Origin: Gilliamella sp. wkB178
Lineage (GTDB): Bacteria; Pseudomonadota; Gammaproteobacteria; Enterobacterales; Orbaceae
Assembly: GCF_001690705.1 (NCBI RefSeq)
Contig: NZ_LZGK01000013.1
Location: forward strand, 1-64,000
Direction of reading: 5' to 3'
Length of the DNA stretch: 64,000 nucleotides
Each line of letters opens with the position of its first letter. Position 1 is the stretch's first letter. Of this stretch, positions 47,928 to 58,668 are shown one piece after another. Position numbers and translations under genes: made by a program. The notes under the pieces are model-generated. The model ran no database searches. It was not told where the DNA came from and was given only the letters and a program-made list of their open reading frames with translations.

Positions 47928-49868
47928 ATGATTAAACAGATTAAACAAAAAATACTAGCATTGTTCCTACTTAGTTGCCTGAGTGGATTAGTTGTTTTTT
48001 CTGTGCCTGTTTATGCTGATCAAGAACTACCAATGTCATCTGAACCACAACCAGTAATAGATACAACGGAAGCAACTTCATCATCTGCAAACGCTGGTTT
48101 ACATTCAACAACAGAGAAAGTTTATCGTCAAAAAGTGTTTTCATTATTGGGTGAGCCTAAATATGCCGATGATTTTGATCATCTTGAGTATGCTAATCCT
48201 AATGCTTATAAAGGTGGAATCATAAAATTAGCTGAGATAGGTAATTTTGATAATTTTAATCGATTTGCTAGTCGAGGTGTTCCTGAACTAAATTCGGCCT
48301 CTCTGTACGACACTCTTTTTACTAATACCGCCGACGATATTACTAGCTTTTATCCACTTATTGCCATTTCGATAACTTATTCAGATAGTTATCGTTGGGC
48401 GGAAGTTACCATTAACCCCGATGCGCGTTTTCAAGATGGTAAACCGATCACTGCTGAAGATGTGGCTTTTACCTTTCATAAATTTATGACTGAAGGTGTT
48501 CCTCAATATCGAGTCTACAATCAAGGGGTAACAGTTAAAGCAATAGATAATAATCGAGTACGTATTGATTTGCCTGCTACTGACCGCGAAAAATTACTTT
48601 CTTTTGTTGGTAATATTCCGGTTATTCCCAAACATTTTTGGCAAGATCATGATTTTTCGGAACCACTTAGCACCCCACCAATTGGTAGTGGTCCTTACTA
48701 TATTAGTGACTATAAGATGGGACAATATGTGGTTTACAAGCGTAATCCTAATTATTGGGCGACTAATTTGCCGATTAATAAAGGCTTATATAATTTTGAT
48801 GAAAAGCGTATTGAGTACTACATGGACAATAGTATTGCCTTGGAAGCATTTAAGGCGGGCGAATACGATTTCCGTGGTGAATCCCAGCCTAAAAATTGGT
48901 TTACTCAATATGAAGGTAAATATTTTGATGCCAACGAGATTATAAAACAAGAAAAACCGGTACAAACAGCTACAGATAGTCGGTGGTTAGCTTTCAATTT
49001 GCAAAAAGATCTATTTAAAGATATCAAAATTCGCGAAGCAATAACTTTAGCTTTTGATTTCGAATGGCTAAACCGAGCTTTTTATTATGAAAGCTATAAA
49101 AGGCCTTACAGCTTTTTTGAAAATACTATTTATGCGGCGATAGGTAAACCAAGTGAACAAGAATTAAAATGGCTAACGCCTTATAAGCATATTATTCCTG
49201 AGCGTGTGTTTGATAATGCTTATTATGTACCCAAAAGTGATGGCAAGGGGTTTAACCGCGACAATTTATTAAAAGCCAGTGAATTATTAAAACAAGCTGG
49301 GTGGGTTATTAAAGAGGGGAAACTTTTCAATGCTGAAACAGGACAACCTTTTGAGTTTGAACTGATTGCTGATCTTGGTGATGATATTAAATATGCTATT
49401 CCTTTTCAGCAAAATTTGGCCCGTTTAGGGATCACCATGAAAATTACAACCTTGGATCATGCGCAATTTATTCGTCGTATACGTGAACGAGATTATGATA
49501 TGGCGCCACGTAATTATTATGCGGTGAATTACCCAACTTCAAACTTAATGATCAGTTGGGGCAGCCAATACCTTAATTCGTCTTGGAATGGTTCGGGTTT
49601 ACACAATGAAGCCATTGATAACATCATTGCCGAGATAATTAAGAATGTGGACAACCAAGAAGAATTAATTCCACTCGGACGAGCGCTAGATAGAATATTA
49701 ACTCAAGAATATCCAATGATCCCAATGTGGTATAACAGTAAAACTTATTACGCATTTTGGAACAAATTTGGTCAGCCAGCTATAAAACCAATTTATGGTA
49801 TTGGCATCGATAGTTGGTGGTATGATGTTGATAAAGTAGCCAACCTGTCAAAGAATCGGGAACATTAA
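47928..49868 (+). CDS. yejA: Microcin C/peptide ABC transporter binding protein YejA
   Basis: This 646-residue periplasmic substrate-binding protein of the SBP_bac_5 family has a signal peptide (about 1-31). Family blocks include [38 protein letters not shown] and [21 protein letters not shown]. coli YejA is 604 residues; the extra length is a Ser/Thr/Pro-rich linker after the signal peptide. YejABEF imports oligopeptides and is the entry route of microcin C. It is the first gene of the operon yejABEF. Confidence 0.92.
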   Translation: MIKQIKQKILALFLLSCLSGLVVFSVPVYADQELPMSSEPQPVIDTTEATSSSANAGLHSTTEKVYRQKVFSLLGEPKYADDFDHLEYANPNAYKGGIIKLAEIGNFDNFNRFASRGVPELNSASLYDTLFTNTADDITSFYPLIAISITYSDSYRWAEVTINPDARFQDGKPITAEDVAFTFHKFMTEGVPQYRVYNQGVTVKAIDNNRVRIDLPATDREKLLSFVGNIPVIPKHFWQDHDFSEPLSTPPIGSGPYYISDYKMGQYVVYKRNPNYWATNLPINKGLYNFDEKRIEYYMDNSIALEAFKAGEYDFRGESQPKNWFTQYEGKYFDANEIIKQEKPVQTATDSRWLAFNLQKDLFKDIKIREAITLAFDFEWLNRAFYYESYKRPYSFFENTIYAAIGKPSEQELKWLTPYKHIIPERVFDNAYYVPKSDGKGFNRDNLLKASELLKQAGWVIKEGKLFNAETGQPFEFELIADLGDDIKYAIPFQQNLARLGITMKITTLDHAQFIRRIRERDYDMAPRNYYAVNYPTSNLMISWGSQYLNSSWNGSGLHNEAIDNIIAEIIKNVDNQEELIPLGRALDRILTQEYPMIPMWYNSKTYYAFWNKFGQPAIKPIYGIGIDSWWYDVDKVANLSKNREH

Positions 49869-49869
49869 T

Positions 49870-50958
49870 ATGCTAAATTATTTTATTCGTCGCTTATTAT
49901 TGATTATTCCTACGCTATTTGTGATTTTAACGATCAACTTCTTTATTGTGCAAGTAGCACCTGGCGGCCCGGTTGATCAAGCATTATCCATGATTGAGAA
50001 CGGTCCACAAACTGGTCAAGGATTATTACCAGGAGGGGGGAGTGCCGCGGTACCATTACAGCAACCTAAAAACGAATCTAATTATCGAGGCTCGCGTGGT
50101 CTTGATCCACAAATTGTGGCGATGATAGAAAAACAATATGGTTTTGATAAACCTATTATGGAACGTTATTTGGAAACACTTAAAAAGTATGTGCTTTTTG
50201 ATTTTGGTAATAGTTTTTTTAAAAATGAATCGGTACTAGGTCTAATTGCTAAAAGTTTACCTGTTTCAATTTCATTAGGGCTTTGGAGTACCATAATTGT
50301 TTATTTAATTTCCATCCCTTTAGGTATTCGTAAAGCAGTTAAAGATGGTTCAACTTTTGATTTTTGGTCAAGTACTCTGATTACTATTGGTTATGCCATA
50401 CCACCTTTTTTATTGGCAGTATTACTAATCGTTTTATTTGCGGGTGGTAGTTATTGGGATATTTTCCCGCTGCGCGGATTAGTTTCCAACCATTTTGAGC
50501 AACTTGATCTATGGGGTAAAGTTAAAGACTATGCTTGGCATATTTGTTTACCAACTATAGCTATGGTAGTTAGTGGTTTTGCATCATTAACAATGTTGAC
50601 TAAAAACTCATTTTTAGATGAAATTCGCAAACAATATGTTATTACTGCACGTGCCAAAGGATTAAGTGAACGGCAGATTTTGTATAAACATGTATTTCGT
50701 AATGCCACTTTATTAATTATTTCAGGCTTTCCTGCTGCATTTGTTGGGATTTTATTTACTGGTTCGTTATTGATTGAAATTATTTTTTCACTTAATGGGC
50801 TTGGGCTATTAGGCTATGAAGCCATTATTCAGCGTGATTATCCGGTAATTTTTGGTTCACTGTATATCTTTACCTTAATTGGACTTATAACTAAATTGTT
50901 ATCTGATTTATCTTATATGATGATTGATCCGCGTATTGATTTTGAGGTTCGCAACTGA
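49870..50958 (+). CDS. yejB: Peptide ABC transporter permease YejB
   Basis: This 362-residue inner-membrane permease (E. coli 364) has six membrane segments. It has the BPD_transp_1 fold, the N-terminal [10 protein letters not shown], a periplasmic Gly-rich loop between the first two helices, and the EAA-type loop [18 protein letters not shown] that contacts the ATPase. Its stop and the yejE start overlap, showing translational coupling. Confidence 0.95.
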   Translation: MLNYFIRRLLLIIPTLFVILTINFFIVQVAPGGPVDQALSMIENGPQTGQGLLPGGGSAAVPLQQPKNESNYRGSRGLDPQIVAMIEKQYGFDKPIMERYLETLKKYVLFDFGNSFFKNESVLGLIAKSLPVSISLGLWSTIIVYLISIPLGIRKAVKDGSTFDFWSSTLITIGYAIPPFLLAVLLIVLFAGGSYWDIFPLRGLVSNHFEQLDLWGKVKDYAWHICLPTIAMVVSGFASLTMLTKNSFLDEIRKQYVITARAKGLSERQILYKHVFRNATLLIISGFPAAFVGILFTGSLLIEIIFSLNGLGLLGYEAIIQRDYPVIFGSLYIFTLIGLITKLLSDLSYMMIDPRIDFEVRN

Positions 50959-51989
50959 TGACCACAAACTATTCTATTAATCAGCAACGTTGGCAACGAT
51001 TTAAACATAATCGCCGTGGTTATTATTCTTTGTGGCTATTCTCGATTTTTTTTGTAATTAGTCTATTTTCAGATTTTATCGTTAATGACCGACCAATTTT
51101 TATTAAATATCAAGATAAATACTATTCACCAATTTTCCATTTTTATCCTGAATCTGAATTTGGTGGACAATTTGAGACCCAAACTAATTATTTGGATCCA
51201 GCAATCCAAAGTAAAATCAACGCTAATGGTTGGATTTTATGGGCACCATTTCGTTATAGTTACAATACATTAATTGCAGACACACCAAGCACTTTCCCCA
51301 CTCCACCATCGACAACACACTGGTTAGGAACCACTGATGCCGGTTTTGATGTGTTAGCTAACATTTTGTATGGTTTTCGAATTTCAATGTTTTTTGCTAT
51401 TTTCTTAACAGTTATTACCTCGATTATTGGAGTGATAATTGGTGCTATCCAAGGTTATTATGGCGGTAAAGTTGATTTAATTGGGCAAAGATTGATTGAA
51501 ATTTGGAGTGGCTTACCGGAATTATTTGTGATTATCCTATTAGCCAGTATTTTACCGCTTAATTTTTGGTGGTTACTTGGGATTATAGTTCTGTTTGGCT
51601 GGATGGCTTTAGTGGGTATTGTCCGGGCTGAATTTTTACGCACCCGTAATTTTGATTATATTCGCGCAGCAAAAGCCATGGGGGTTAGCGATAGTAAAAT
51701 TATGTTCCGCCATATGTTACCAAATGCAATGGTTGCAACATTAACTTTTTTACCATTTATATTATGCGGTTCAATTACCACTCTGACTTCATTGGATTTT
51801 TTAGGTTATGGATTACCGATTGATTCTCCTTCACTTGGCCGTTTATTGCTACAAGGAAAAAATAATTTACAAGCACCGTGGCTTGGCATTAGTTCTTTTT
51901 TAATTATTGCTACCTTATTGTCATTATTAATATTTATTGGTGAAGCAGTAAGAGATGCATTTGATCCTAACAAAGGAGGGTATCGATGA
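50958..51989 (+). CDS. yejE: Peptide ABC transporter permease YejE
   Basis: This 343-residue second permease (E. coli 341) has the N-terminal RWQRFKHNRRGYYSLW and the large periplasmic loop typical of YejE (WAPFRYSYNT, PSTTHWLGTTDAGFDVL). The EAA loop is AKAMGVSDSKIMFRHMLPNAM. It forms the channel with YejB. Its end overlaps yejF by 4 bp. Confidence 0.95.
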   Translation: MTTNYSINQQRWQRFKHNRRGYYSLWLFSIFFVISLFSDFIVNDRPIFIKYQDKYYSPIFHFYPESEFGGQFETQTNYLDPAIQSKINANGWILWAPFRYSYNTLIADTPSTFPTPPSTTHWLGTTDAGFDVLANILYGFRISMFFAIFLTVITSIIGVIIGAIQGYYGGKVDLIGQRLIEIWSGLPELFVIILLASILPLNFWWLLGIIVLFGWMALVGIVRAEFLRTRNFDYIRAAKAMGVSDSKIMFRHMLPNAMVATLTFLPFILCGSITTLTSLDFLGYGLPIDSPSLGRLLLQGKNNLQAPWLGISSFLIIATLLSLLIFIGEAVRDAFDPNKGGYR

Positions 51990-53710
51990 GTTCTCCTTTA
52001 TTATCGATTCAGGATTTAAGTATTGCGTTTAGTAAAAATGCAAAAGAACAATTACAAGTTGTGAGTAATATCAGTTTTGATATTAATGAGCAAGAAACAC
52101 TAGCATTAGTTGGTGAGTCAGGATCAGGTAAAAGTGTGACTGCGTTGTCAATATTACGCTTACTGCCTAAAGAGTTAGTTACTTATCCAACTGGCGATAT
52201 TTTGTTTGCGGAAAAATCGTTACTTAATGCCCCAGTAAAAGAACTACGTAAAGTTCGTGGTAATCAGATTAGCATGATTTTTCAAGAACCTATGGTGTCA
52301 CTTAATCCTTTACATACGGTAGAAAAACAATTGTATGAGGTCTTATCATTACACCGAGGAATACGCCGTAATGCTGCGCGTGCTGAAATTTTACAGTATC
52401 TTGATCGGGTAGGCATTAAACAACCTAAAAATAAATTAGCCGCATATCCGCATCAATTATCCGGTGGAGAAAGGCAGCGAGTAATGATTGCGATGGCAAT
52501 TTTAACTCATCCAAAATTATTAATTGCTGATGAACCAACAACTGCATTGGATGTATCAGTACAGGCACAAATCATTCAGTTACTTAAAGAGCTAAAAAAT
52601 GAACTCAACATGAGTATGTTGTTTATTTCGCATAATTTAGGCATTGTCAAAAAACTAGCGGATAAAGTTGCGGTAATGCAACAAGGGCAAATTGTTGAGT
52701 GTAATAATCGGCAACGTATATTTTTACGTCCAGAACATGAATATACTAAAACATTATTAAATTCTGAACCAACAGGTGATCCAGTGCCATTACCCGATAC
52801 TCCGGGAATATTACTAAATGTTAATCATCTCAATGTTGAAGTGATAAGTAAAAAACACCTATTTAGCACAGAAAAAAGGAAGATTGTTGATAATATCGGG
52901 TTTGCGGTTCATCAAGGTGAAACAGTTGGTATTGTTGGCGAATCTGGTTCTGGTAAGAGTACGACGGCTTTAGCAATTTTACGTTTGCTTAAATCACGTG
53001 GAGATATTTTATTTGATAGCCATCCAATACAAAATCTAAGCGGAAAAAAACTGTTGCCATTTCGTAGCCGTATGCAAGTAGTATTTCAAGATCCTTTTTC
53101 TTCACTTAATCCACGTTTTAATGTGGAGCAGATAATTAGTGAGGGCTTAGTTACTTATAAAAAACTAAGTAAAGCAGAACGTGAAAAAACAGTTATTGAT
53201 ATAATGCAAGAGGTTGGCTTAGAGCCTGATATGCGTTTCCGCTATCCAACGGAATTTTCTGGTGGTCAACGACAACGTATAGCCATTGCCCGAGTGCTCA
53301 TTTTACAACCGGAATTGTTAATTTTAGATGAGCCAACGTCATCACTCGATTACACAATTCAACGGCAAATTATCAATTTACTCAAATCATTACAAGAAAA
53401 ACATCAATTAAGTTACTTGTTTATTAGTCATGATTTATCACTAGTTTATTCAATGTGCCATCAAGTTGTAGTGATGAAAGACGGTAAAATTATTGAGCAA
53501 GGATCGCGTGAAAAGATCTTTTATTCTCCCGAAACAGATTATACTAAAGCATTACTATCTTTTTTGGATAAACCACCAAAACCTAAAAACAAGACACTCA
53601 TTCATGTTGATAAAATAACAAAAGTAGAAGCAAAAGAAGACCAAAAAGAGGATAAAAAACAACAAAAAGAGGTCAATTGGGCTGATGCTTTATTAATGCG
53701 GAAAAAGTAA
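51986..53710 (+). CDS. yejF: Peptide ABC transporter ATPase YejF
   Basis: This tandem ABC ATPase of 574 residues has two full nucleotide-binding domains. Both Walker A motifs are GESGSGKS, the signatures are LSGGERQR and FSGGQRQR, and the Walker B regions are LLIADEPT and LLILDEPT. E. coli YejF is 529 residues. The extra ~45 are a C-terminal tail rich in Lys, Glu and Gln (after LDKPPKPKNK) that ends in NWADALLMRKK. The tail's role is unknown. It closes the yej operon. Confidence 0.94.
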   Translation: MSSPLLSIQDLSIAFSKNAKEQLQVVSNISFDINEQETLALVGESGSGKSVTALSILRLLPKELVTYPTGDILFAEKSLLNAPVKELRKVRGNQISMIFQEPMVSLNPLHTVEKQLYEVLSLHRGIRRNAARAEILQYLDRVGIKQPKNKLAAYPHQLSGGERQRVMIAMAILTHPKLLIADEPTTALDVSVQAQIIQLLKELKNELNMSMLFISHNLGIVKKLADKVAVMQQGQIVECNNRQRIFLRPEHEYTKTLLNSEPTGDPVPLPDTPGILLNVNHLNVEVISKKHLFSTEKRKIVDNIGFAVHQGETVGIVGESGSGKSTTALAILRLLKSRGDILFDSHPIQNLSGKKLLPFRSRMQVVFQDPFSSLNPRFNVEQIISEGLVTYKKLSKAEREKTVIDIMQEVGLEPDMRFRYPTEFSGGQRQRIAIARVLILQPELLILDEPTSSLDYTIQRQIINLLKSLQEKHQLSYLFISHDLSLVYSMCHQVVVMKDGKIIEQGSREKIFYSPETDYTKALLSFLDKPPKPKNKTLIHVDKITKVEAKEDQKEDKKQQKEVNWADALLMRKK

Positions 53711-53806
53711 GATACCATATAAAACTATATAGGATTCTTAATATACTGATATTAAGATAGTATTATTTTTAACAAATAAATATATTGATTAAGTTAGCGA
53801 GTTATT

Positions 53807-54667
53807 ATGAACAAACGAACTTTAGCTTTTTTATTAACACCGTGCCTATCACTTTTTTCAATCAATGTGCTAGCACTTACTTGCAGTAATAAAGTTGATG
53901 AAAATATTGTTTCATCAAATAATTATATTTTTCAGATACTTGATTTTATTGATACACCAGTGAAAGGAATAAAGCAAGAAATTAGAACAACCAACACGAT
54001 GATTGATGATAAAGGTATCGCAACAACGGCTAAGCAAACACTAGAATATGATCGCAATGGATTAATTTCTCAAAGCAAATATGATCTGTACTCTGGGAAA
54101 AATCAACGGCTTTATTCCGAACACTTACATAAAAATGCTGCTGGTTGGGAAAATATTATTGAAGATGTAGAGGATAAAACTACCAGTATTGTCCAATTTA
54201 CTACTGATGATCAGGGTAGAATTATGCAGTCACTCCAAACCAAAAAAGCTTTAGATTTTGTCTTTGTGGAAACGGATACTTACCATTATGATGATAACAG
54301 TTGCTTGATTAATAAGAATGTTCAATGGCAACTTAAAGAAATTAATGCCAATGGTAAATTTACTGGTACAAATCAAAATGGATCATCAAAATATACTTTT
54401 GAATATAAAGAAAATCAATTAGCTCATGTGTTATATGATTTTAGTAACAACATGAAAAATGAAACTGCTTTCTTATATCAATTTGATGATGAAAATCGCA
54501 TTAATTCTATTCAATCATCTTTTTTATTTGCTCGTAAAGATGCCACTCAATATACAACTAAATTCTTTAATTTTAACGATAAAAATGATTGGCTTTCAGC
54601 GACTAAAGTAAAGGCAAATCAAGATAATAAACATATTAATATTACAAGAGAACTGACCTATTATTAG
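53807..54667 (+). CDS. Exported protein of unknown function, YnfC-like layout
   Basis: This 286-residue protein has a signal peptide (about 1-23, ending VLA-L) and a beta-rich mature domain with several short strand-turn units: TTDDQGRIMQS, YHYDDNSCLINKN, FEYKENQL and YQFDDENRI. These recall YD-type repeats or the UPF0257/YnfC lipoproteins, which also end in a strand with Tyr-Tyr. There is no lipobox. I regard the YnfC link as a weak resemblance only. It stands alone and is convergent with frdD. Confidence 0.6.
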   Translation: MNKRTLAFLLTPCLSLFSINVLALTCSNKVDENIVSSNNYIFQILDFIDTPVKGIKQEIRTTNTMIDDKGIATTAKQTLEYDRNGLISQSKYDLYSGKNQRLYSEHLHKNAAGWENIIEDVEDKTTSIVQFTTDDQGRIMQSLQTKKALDFVFVETDTYHYDDNSCLINKNVQWQLKEINANGKFTGTNQNGSSKYTFEYKENQLAHVLYDFSNNMKNETAFLYQFDDENRINSIQSSFLFARKDATQYTTKFFNFNDKNDWLSATKVKANQDNKHINITRELTYY

Positions 54668-54680
54668 TTGTTCAAACTAC

Positions 54681-54707
54681 AATAGCGTTATTCATAATAA
54701 CGCTATT
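54681..54707. terminator. Bidirectional hairpin between convergent genes
   Basis: A perfect 12-bp stem AATAGCGTTATT-CAT-AATAACGCTATT lies between the exported-protein gene (rightward) and frdD (leftward). No long T-run follows on either strand, so termination efficiency is uncertain, but the position fits. Confidence 0.6.
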
Positions 54708-54727
54708 TACTAGGGGATACAGTCAAT

Positions 54728-55087
54728 TTAAACGCGTACGAATAAAATAAAAATTGCATGAGCAGTCCAAGCGAGAGCTAAGGCATAAATAAGTAATTTA
54801 CCGCGTTTGGGATAAATTTTGAATTTATTCAATATAGTTAATATTTTGGGTAATCCAAACCAAATTGGTAGTGAAATCATTAGTAATAAAAATACTCTAC
54901 CAAGATCAGTGTTCACTAATTTAAGAATATAAGAGCGACTAAGTGCATTACCAAATGGGATAATATACGCCATAATAATAATCACAATTGGCGAAAAAAT
55001 TGCCGCCCAAGTGCCACCAAGTATAAATAATCCCCGAGCGACGGTACTATTTGACTGTTTATTTTCTGATTGTTGATTTTTCATCAT
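54728..55087 (-). CDS. frdD: Fumarate reductase membrane subunit D
   Basis: This is a three-helix anchor subunit of 119 residues, equal to E. coli FrdD. Homology is clear at RGLFILGGTWAAIFSPIVI and LGRVFLLLMISLPIWFGL. The E. coli histidine cluster after that helix (LHRMHHAMHDLK) is absent; the same segment here reads LPKILTILNKFK. The final helix is kept. It follows frdC by 11 bp. No frdA or frdB is adjacent: upstream of frdC is a 385-bp gene-free region. Confidence 0.82.
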   Translation of the reverse strand: MMKNQQSENKQSNSTVARGLFILGGTWAAIFSPIVIIIMAYIIPFGNALSRSYILKLVNTDLGRVFLLLMISLPIWFGLPKILTILNKFKIYPKRGKLLIYALALAWTAHAIFILFVRV

Positions 55088-55098
55088 TTAAATACCAC

Positions 55099-55512
55099 TT
55101 ATTTCAATACCAATAGAAGTAAATAAATCGATATTGCTATTGTTACGATCCACAAACCAGCAGAGATTAACCATGCCCGTGATTTTTGATTACCCTGACT
55201 TAAAGATGCTATTTTAGAAGTCGAATTAAACCATAGTATTGAGTGTAATAAAGCAATTAATAGTGCCAAACTATTTAGAGCAACAACAATTGGATTATGT
55301 AAAAAAAAGATAAAGCGATAAAATTCATCTTGCCCCATTGCATTGGTGTACATGCAAATAACGCCAAACATTAACACTAGGCTCACCCAAATCATAGCAA
55401 ATGGAATTAATCTTCGCAAAATAGTAAATAATCGTGAGGGCGCCGTTTGGGGTTGAAGAATATTAAGTTGATGATCATTGCTTGGATATTTATCATTATT
55501 TTTTGGATTCAT
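55099..55512 (-). CDS. frdC: Fumarate reductase membrane subunit C
   Basis: This 137-residue anchor subunit (131 in E. coli) has three helices. FLHNPIVVALNSLALLIALLHSILWFN aligns with E. coli [27 protein letters not shown], keeping His90 and Trp94. At the N-terminal side the E. coli LREGTAVPAVWFS reads LRRLIPFAMIWVS, so the quinone-site glutamate (E29) is Arg34. It is the first gene of a two-gene unit frdC-frdD that lacks the catalytic genes normally upstream. Confidence 0.82.
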   Translation of the reverse strand: MNPKNNDKYPSNDHQLNILQPQTAPSRLFTILRRLIPFAMIWVSLVLMFGVICMYTNAMGQDEFYRFIFFLHNPIVVALNSLALLIALLHSILWFNSTSKIASLSQGNQKSRAWLISAGLWIVTIAISIYLLLLVLK

Positions 55513-55897
55513 AAATCTCTCAATGTTACTTTTACCTTAGTGCAACTACATTTATGGTTATTCGATAGTATTGCACATACATTTTAGTAGTAAACCTATT
55601 TTAGGTTACTAAATTAAAGTGGGTAATGATATCGGTTTTTAACAATATAAAGCTTCGCATTATGTGCGTCTCACCAATAATCCTTTTTATTGAAATAAGG
55701 CTAATAGCCAGAATTAATTCAGTTAATCAATTAGATGATCCAAGTCATTATTACCTTAAATTATATGCAATAGTTATTTAGTATCGATATCTTCTTAGAC
55801 AATTAAATAATATTAAAACAAATTTTTTTACTTTATATTGCTTAAATTATCTATCTTATGCTAAGTTTCGCTGAAAAATATTTTACTGCAAGCAGAA
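55513..55897. other. 385-bp intergenic region, frdC / kup
   Basis: This is AT-rich sequence with no ORF and no trace of frdB. It must hold divergent promoters for frdCD and kup. I found no full FNR site (TTGAT-N4-ATCAA), although ATCAA half-sites occur. Confidence 0.4.
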
Positions 55898-57916
55898 ATG
55901 AATAATTCAAATCATAAAATTCCGGTTGGAATTATTGGTATTATTAGTGCTATTGGTATTGTATATGGTGATATTGGTACTTCACCATTGTATGTACTCA
56001 AGTCTATCATTCATGGTTTACCTGATAATCAGTGGGCTGACCCTTTTTATATTTTGGGGGCGGTTTCATGTGTGATTTGGACATTAACTATTCAAACAAC
56101 ACTCAAATATGTGATTATTACCTTACGTGCTGATAATAAAGGTGAAGGTGGTATTTTATCTTTATATGCTCTGATTCGCCGGCGTTATCAATGGACATTT
56201 GTTATTGCTATTATTGGTGCCGCTGCTTTACTGGCGGATGGTGCCATAACTCCAGCCATCACCATTATTACTGCAATTGAAGGTTTGAATGTTATTTATC
56301 CTTATGTTCCAGTGATTCCGGTCACCCTATTATTAATTGCGATTTTATTTTTTATCCAACCATTAGGAACAGGGGCTTTGGGTCGTTATTTTGGTATAGC
56401 GATGACAATTTGGTTTACAACATTGGGTATTTTAGGGCTTTATCGATTAGTGCCGCATTTTAATGTATTGGCAGCTTTTAACCCTATTTATGCGCTACGA
56501 TTTATTCTTGAAGCACCTGATGCATTAGTTATTTTAGGCGCAATTTTCATGTGTACTACTGGGGCAGAGGCTTTATATTCTGATTTAGGTCACTGTGGGT
56601 TGAAAAATATTCGTATTTCTTGGGGATATGTTAAAAGTTGTTTGATTATTAATTACCTAGGGCAGGCTGCATGGGTAATCTATAACCCTCAAATTATTAG
56701 CCCTGACGTCAATCCTTTCTTTATGATGATGCCGGAATGGTTCAGATTAATTGGCATCATCATGTCAACATTGGCTGCATTTATTGCCTGTCAGGCATTA
56801 ATTAGTGGTGCATTTACCATTATTAGTGAAGCCATGTCACTGGATTTATGGCCAAATGTCCGGGTTGAATACCCAACTTTAATTAAAGGTCAGATGTATA
56901 TAAGATCGATAAATTATATCCTTTTTATTCTTTCGGGATTGATGGTACTGAGCTTCCAATCCTCAATTAATTTAGAAGCTGCTTATGGGTTAGCTATTAC
57001 CTTAAGTATGTTGATGACCACGGTATTATTATTCTTTTATTTTATGAAAAATAATAAACCTCTTTGGTATAGTGTGCCATTAACACTATTTTTCATGCTA
57101 ATTGAAATCGGTTTTTTTGTTGCTAATATTCAAAAATTCTTCCATGGTGGTTTTGCGTCTATTTTAATTGCTGGTTTTATTTTTATTCTTATGTACTCTT
57201 GGTTCACCGGGCGCCGTTTAAAACGAGAACATAATTCATTTGTTAAGCTGGATTCGGAATATTTAGCTAAAATTGTGGCAATTAGCCGTGATAAAACTAT
57301 CGATAAAACCGCTACCCATCTTTTTTATTTAACTCGGGCACAAGGTTTACACGCGGTTGAGAGTAAGATAACCTATTCGTTATTTGAACGTAAGCCCAAG
57401 CGTGCAGACACATATTGGTTCATTTCAATTAATCGGATGGATGAACCTTATAAATTTGAGTATCAGATTGAAGTTTTAGTACCCTATAAAGTTTTTCGTA
57501 TTGATCTAAATATTGGTTTTAAAGTGGATATGCATGTTGAACAATATGTACAATTAATTGCAACTAGGATGGAACAACAAAATTTAGTTAATTTATCCTC
57601 AAGGTACCCTTCAATAAAAGAACAACGTGGTGATAGTTTATACGTAATTGTTGAACGTACATTACGCAATGTTGATGTTAATTTTATTAATCGCCCAATG
57701 TTGGCTATTTATGCTTTTATTAAAAAGAAATTTACTTCGGATGCGGAAATGTTTGATATTGATCCAACTTTAACTTTAGTTGAATTTGTGCCCATGATCG
57801 CCAGTGAATATGAATCAGACGGTGAAACCTTAAAACAACTTATTGAGCAATCACAAATGGCAATTACGGGGACGTTGGATATTCCTGGCACAGAATCAGA
57901 TGTCGATCATGATTAA
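55898..57916 (+). CDS. kup: Low-affinity potassium transporter Kup
   Basis: This potassium:proton symporter of the KUP/HAK family has 672 residues (E. coli 622). The hallmark GDIGTSPLYVL is in the first helix, and about 12 membrane segments follow, with DNKGEGGILSLYALIRR and GAEALYSDLGHCG. A cytoplasmic C-terminal domain spans about 450-672, longer than in E. coli, with an acidic end. It stands alone in its direction before tmk. Confidence 0.95.
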   Translation: MNNSNHKIPVGIIGIISAIGIVYGDIGTSPLYVLKSIIHGLPDNQWADPFYILGAVSCVIWTLTIQTTLKYVIITLRADNKGEGGILSLYALIRRRYQWTFVIAIIGAAALLADGAITPAITIITAIEGLNVIYPYVPVIPVTLLLIAILFFIQPLGTGALGRYFGIAMTIWFTTLGILGLYRLVPHFNVLAAFNPIYALRFILEAPDALVILGAIFMCTTGAEALYSDLGHCGLKNIRISWGYVKSCLIINYLGQAAWVIYNPQIISPDVNPFFMMMPEWFRLIGIIMSTLAAFIACQALISGAFTIISEAMSLDLWPNVRVEYPTLIKGQMYIRSINYILFILSGLMVLSFQSSINLEAAYGLAITLSMLMTTVLLFFYFMKNNKPLWYSVPLTLFFMLIEIGFFVANIQKFFHGGFASILIAGFIFILMYSWFTGRRLKREHNSFVKLDSEYLAKIVAISRDKTIDKTATHLFYLTRAQGLHAVESKITYSLFERKPKRADTYWFISINRMDEPYKFEYQIEVLVPYKVFRIDLNIGFKVDMHVEQYVQLIATRMEQQNLVNLSSRYPSIKEQRGDSLYVIVERTLRNVDVNFINRPMLAIYAFIKKKFTSDAEMFDIDPTLTLVEFVPMIASEYESDGETLKQLIEQSQMAITGTLDIPGTESDVDHD

Positions 57917-58026
57917 CTTTAAAAAAAATTAAAAAATAGCGTAGAATAGTAGGTTTGTAATAGTAGATTGGGGCTTTCATAAATTATTTACAGTCTATTA
58001 TTCTAACAATAACAAAAGGGATAAGT

Positions 58027-58668
58027 ATGACCGGCAAATTTATTGTCATAGAAGGGCTTGAAGGGGCGGGTAAAACCACGGCGATAAATACTGTAGCTCG
58101 TATTTTAAAGCAACATAATATTAATGACTTGCAATTTACGCGTGAACCTGGTGGCACACCCATTGCCGAGGCATTACGAGATATTATCAAAAATGGTATC
58201 GATGACGAACCTTTGACCGATAAAGCCGAGTTGTTAATGCTATATGCTGCACGGATACAACTCATTGATAATGTTATTAAACCGGCCTTAAAATTAGGTA
58301 AATGGGTTATTGGTGATCGCCATGACTTATCAACCCAAGCTTATCAAGGTGGCGGCCGCCAACTTGATAAAACGTTTATTGAGATGTTAAAACAACAAGT
58401 ATTAGGTGATTTCAAACCCGATCTCACTTTATATTTGGATATTGATCCGGAAGTCGGTTTAATGCGAGCAAAATCTCGAGGAGAATTGGATCGGATTGAA
58501 CAGCAATCTTTATTATTTTTTAATCGTATTCGTCAACGTTATCAAGAAATTGCACAAAATGATAATACCATTATTACTATAGATGCGGCTCAAACGATAG
58601 AAGATGTGGTTAGGCAAATAGAACAAGTTTTAGCAACATGGTTATCAAAGCAGGTTAGCAATGTATGA
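58027..58668 (+). CDS. tmk: Thymidylate kinase
   Basis: This 213-residue P-loop kinase converts dTMP to dTDP (E. coli 213). It has the P-loop GLEGAGKTT, the EPGGTPIAE and [15 protein letters not shown] motifs, and a LID region with [23 protein letters not shown] precedes ATG. It overlaps holB by 4 bp (ATGA), the same pair as in E. coli. Confidence 0.97.
   Translation: MTGKFIVIEGLEGAGKTTAINTVARILKQHNINDLQFTREPGGTPIAEALRDIIKNGIDDEPLTDKAELLMLYAARIQLIDNVIKPALKLGKWVIGDRHDLSTQAYQGGGRQLDKTFIEMLKQQVLGDFKPDLTLYLDIDPEVGLMRAKSRGELDRIEQQSLLFFNRIRQRYQEIAQNDNTIITIDAAQTIEDVVRQIEQVLATWLSKQVSNV

Noticed and set aside
55513-55897. FNR site controlling frdCD
   Set aside because: Only half-sites (ATCAA) were seen; no TTGAT-N4-ATCAA dyad is present.
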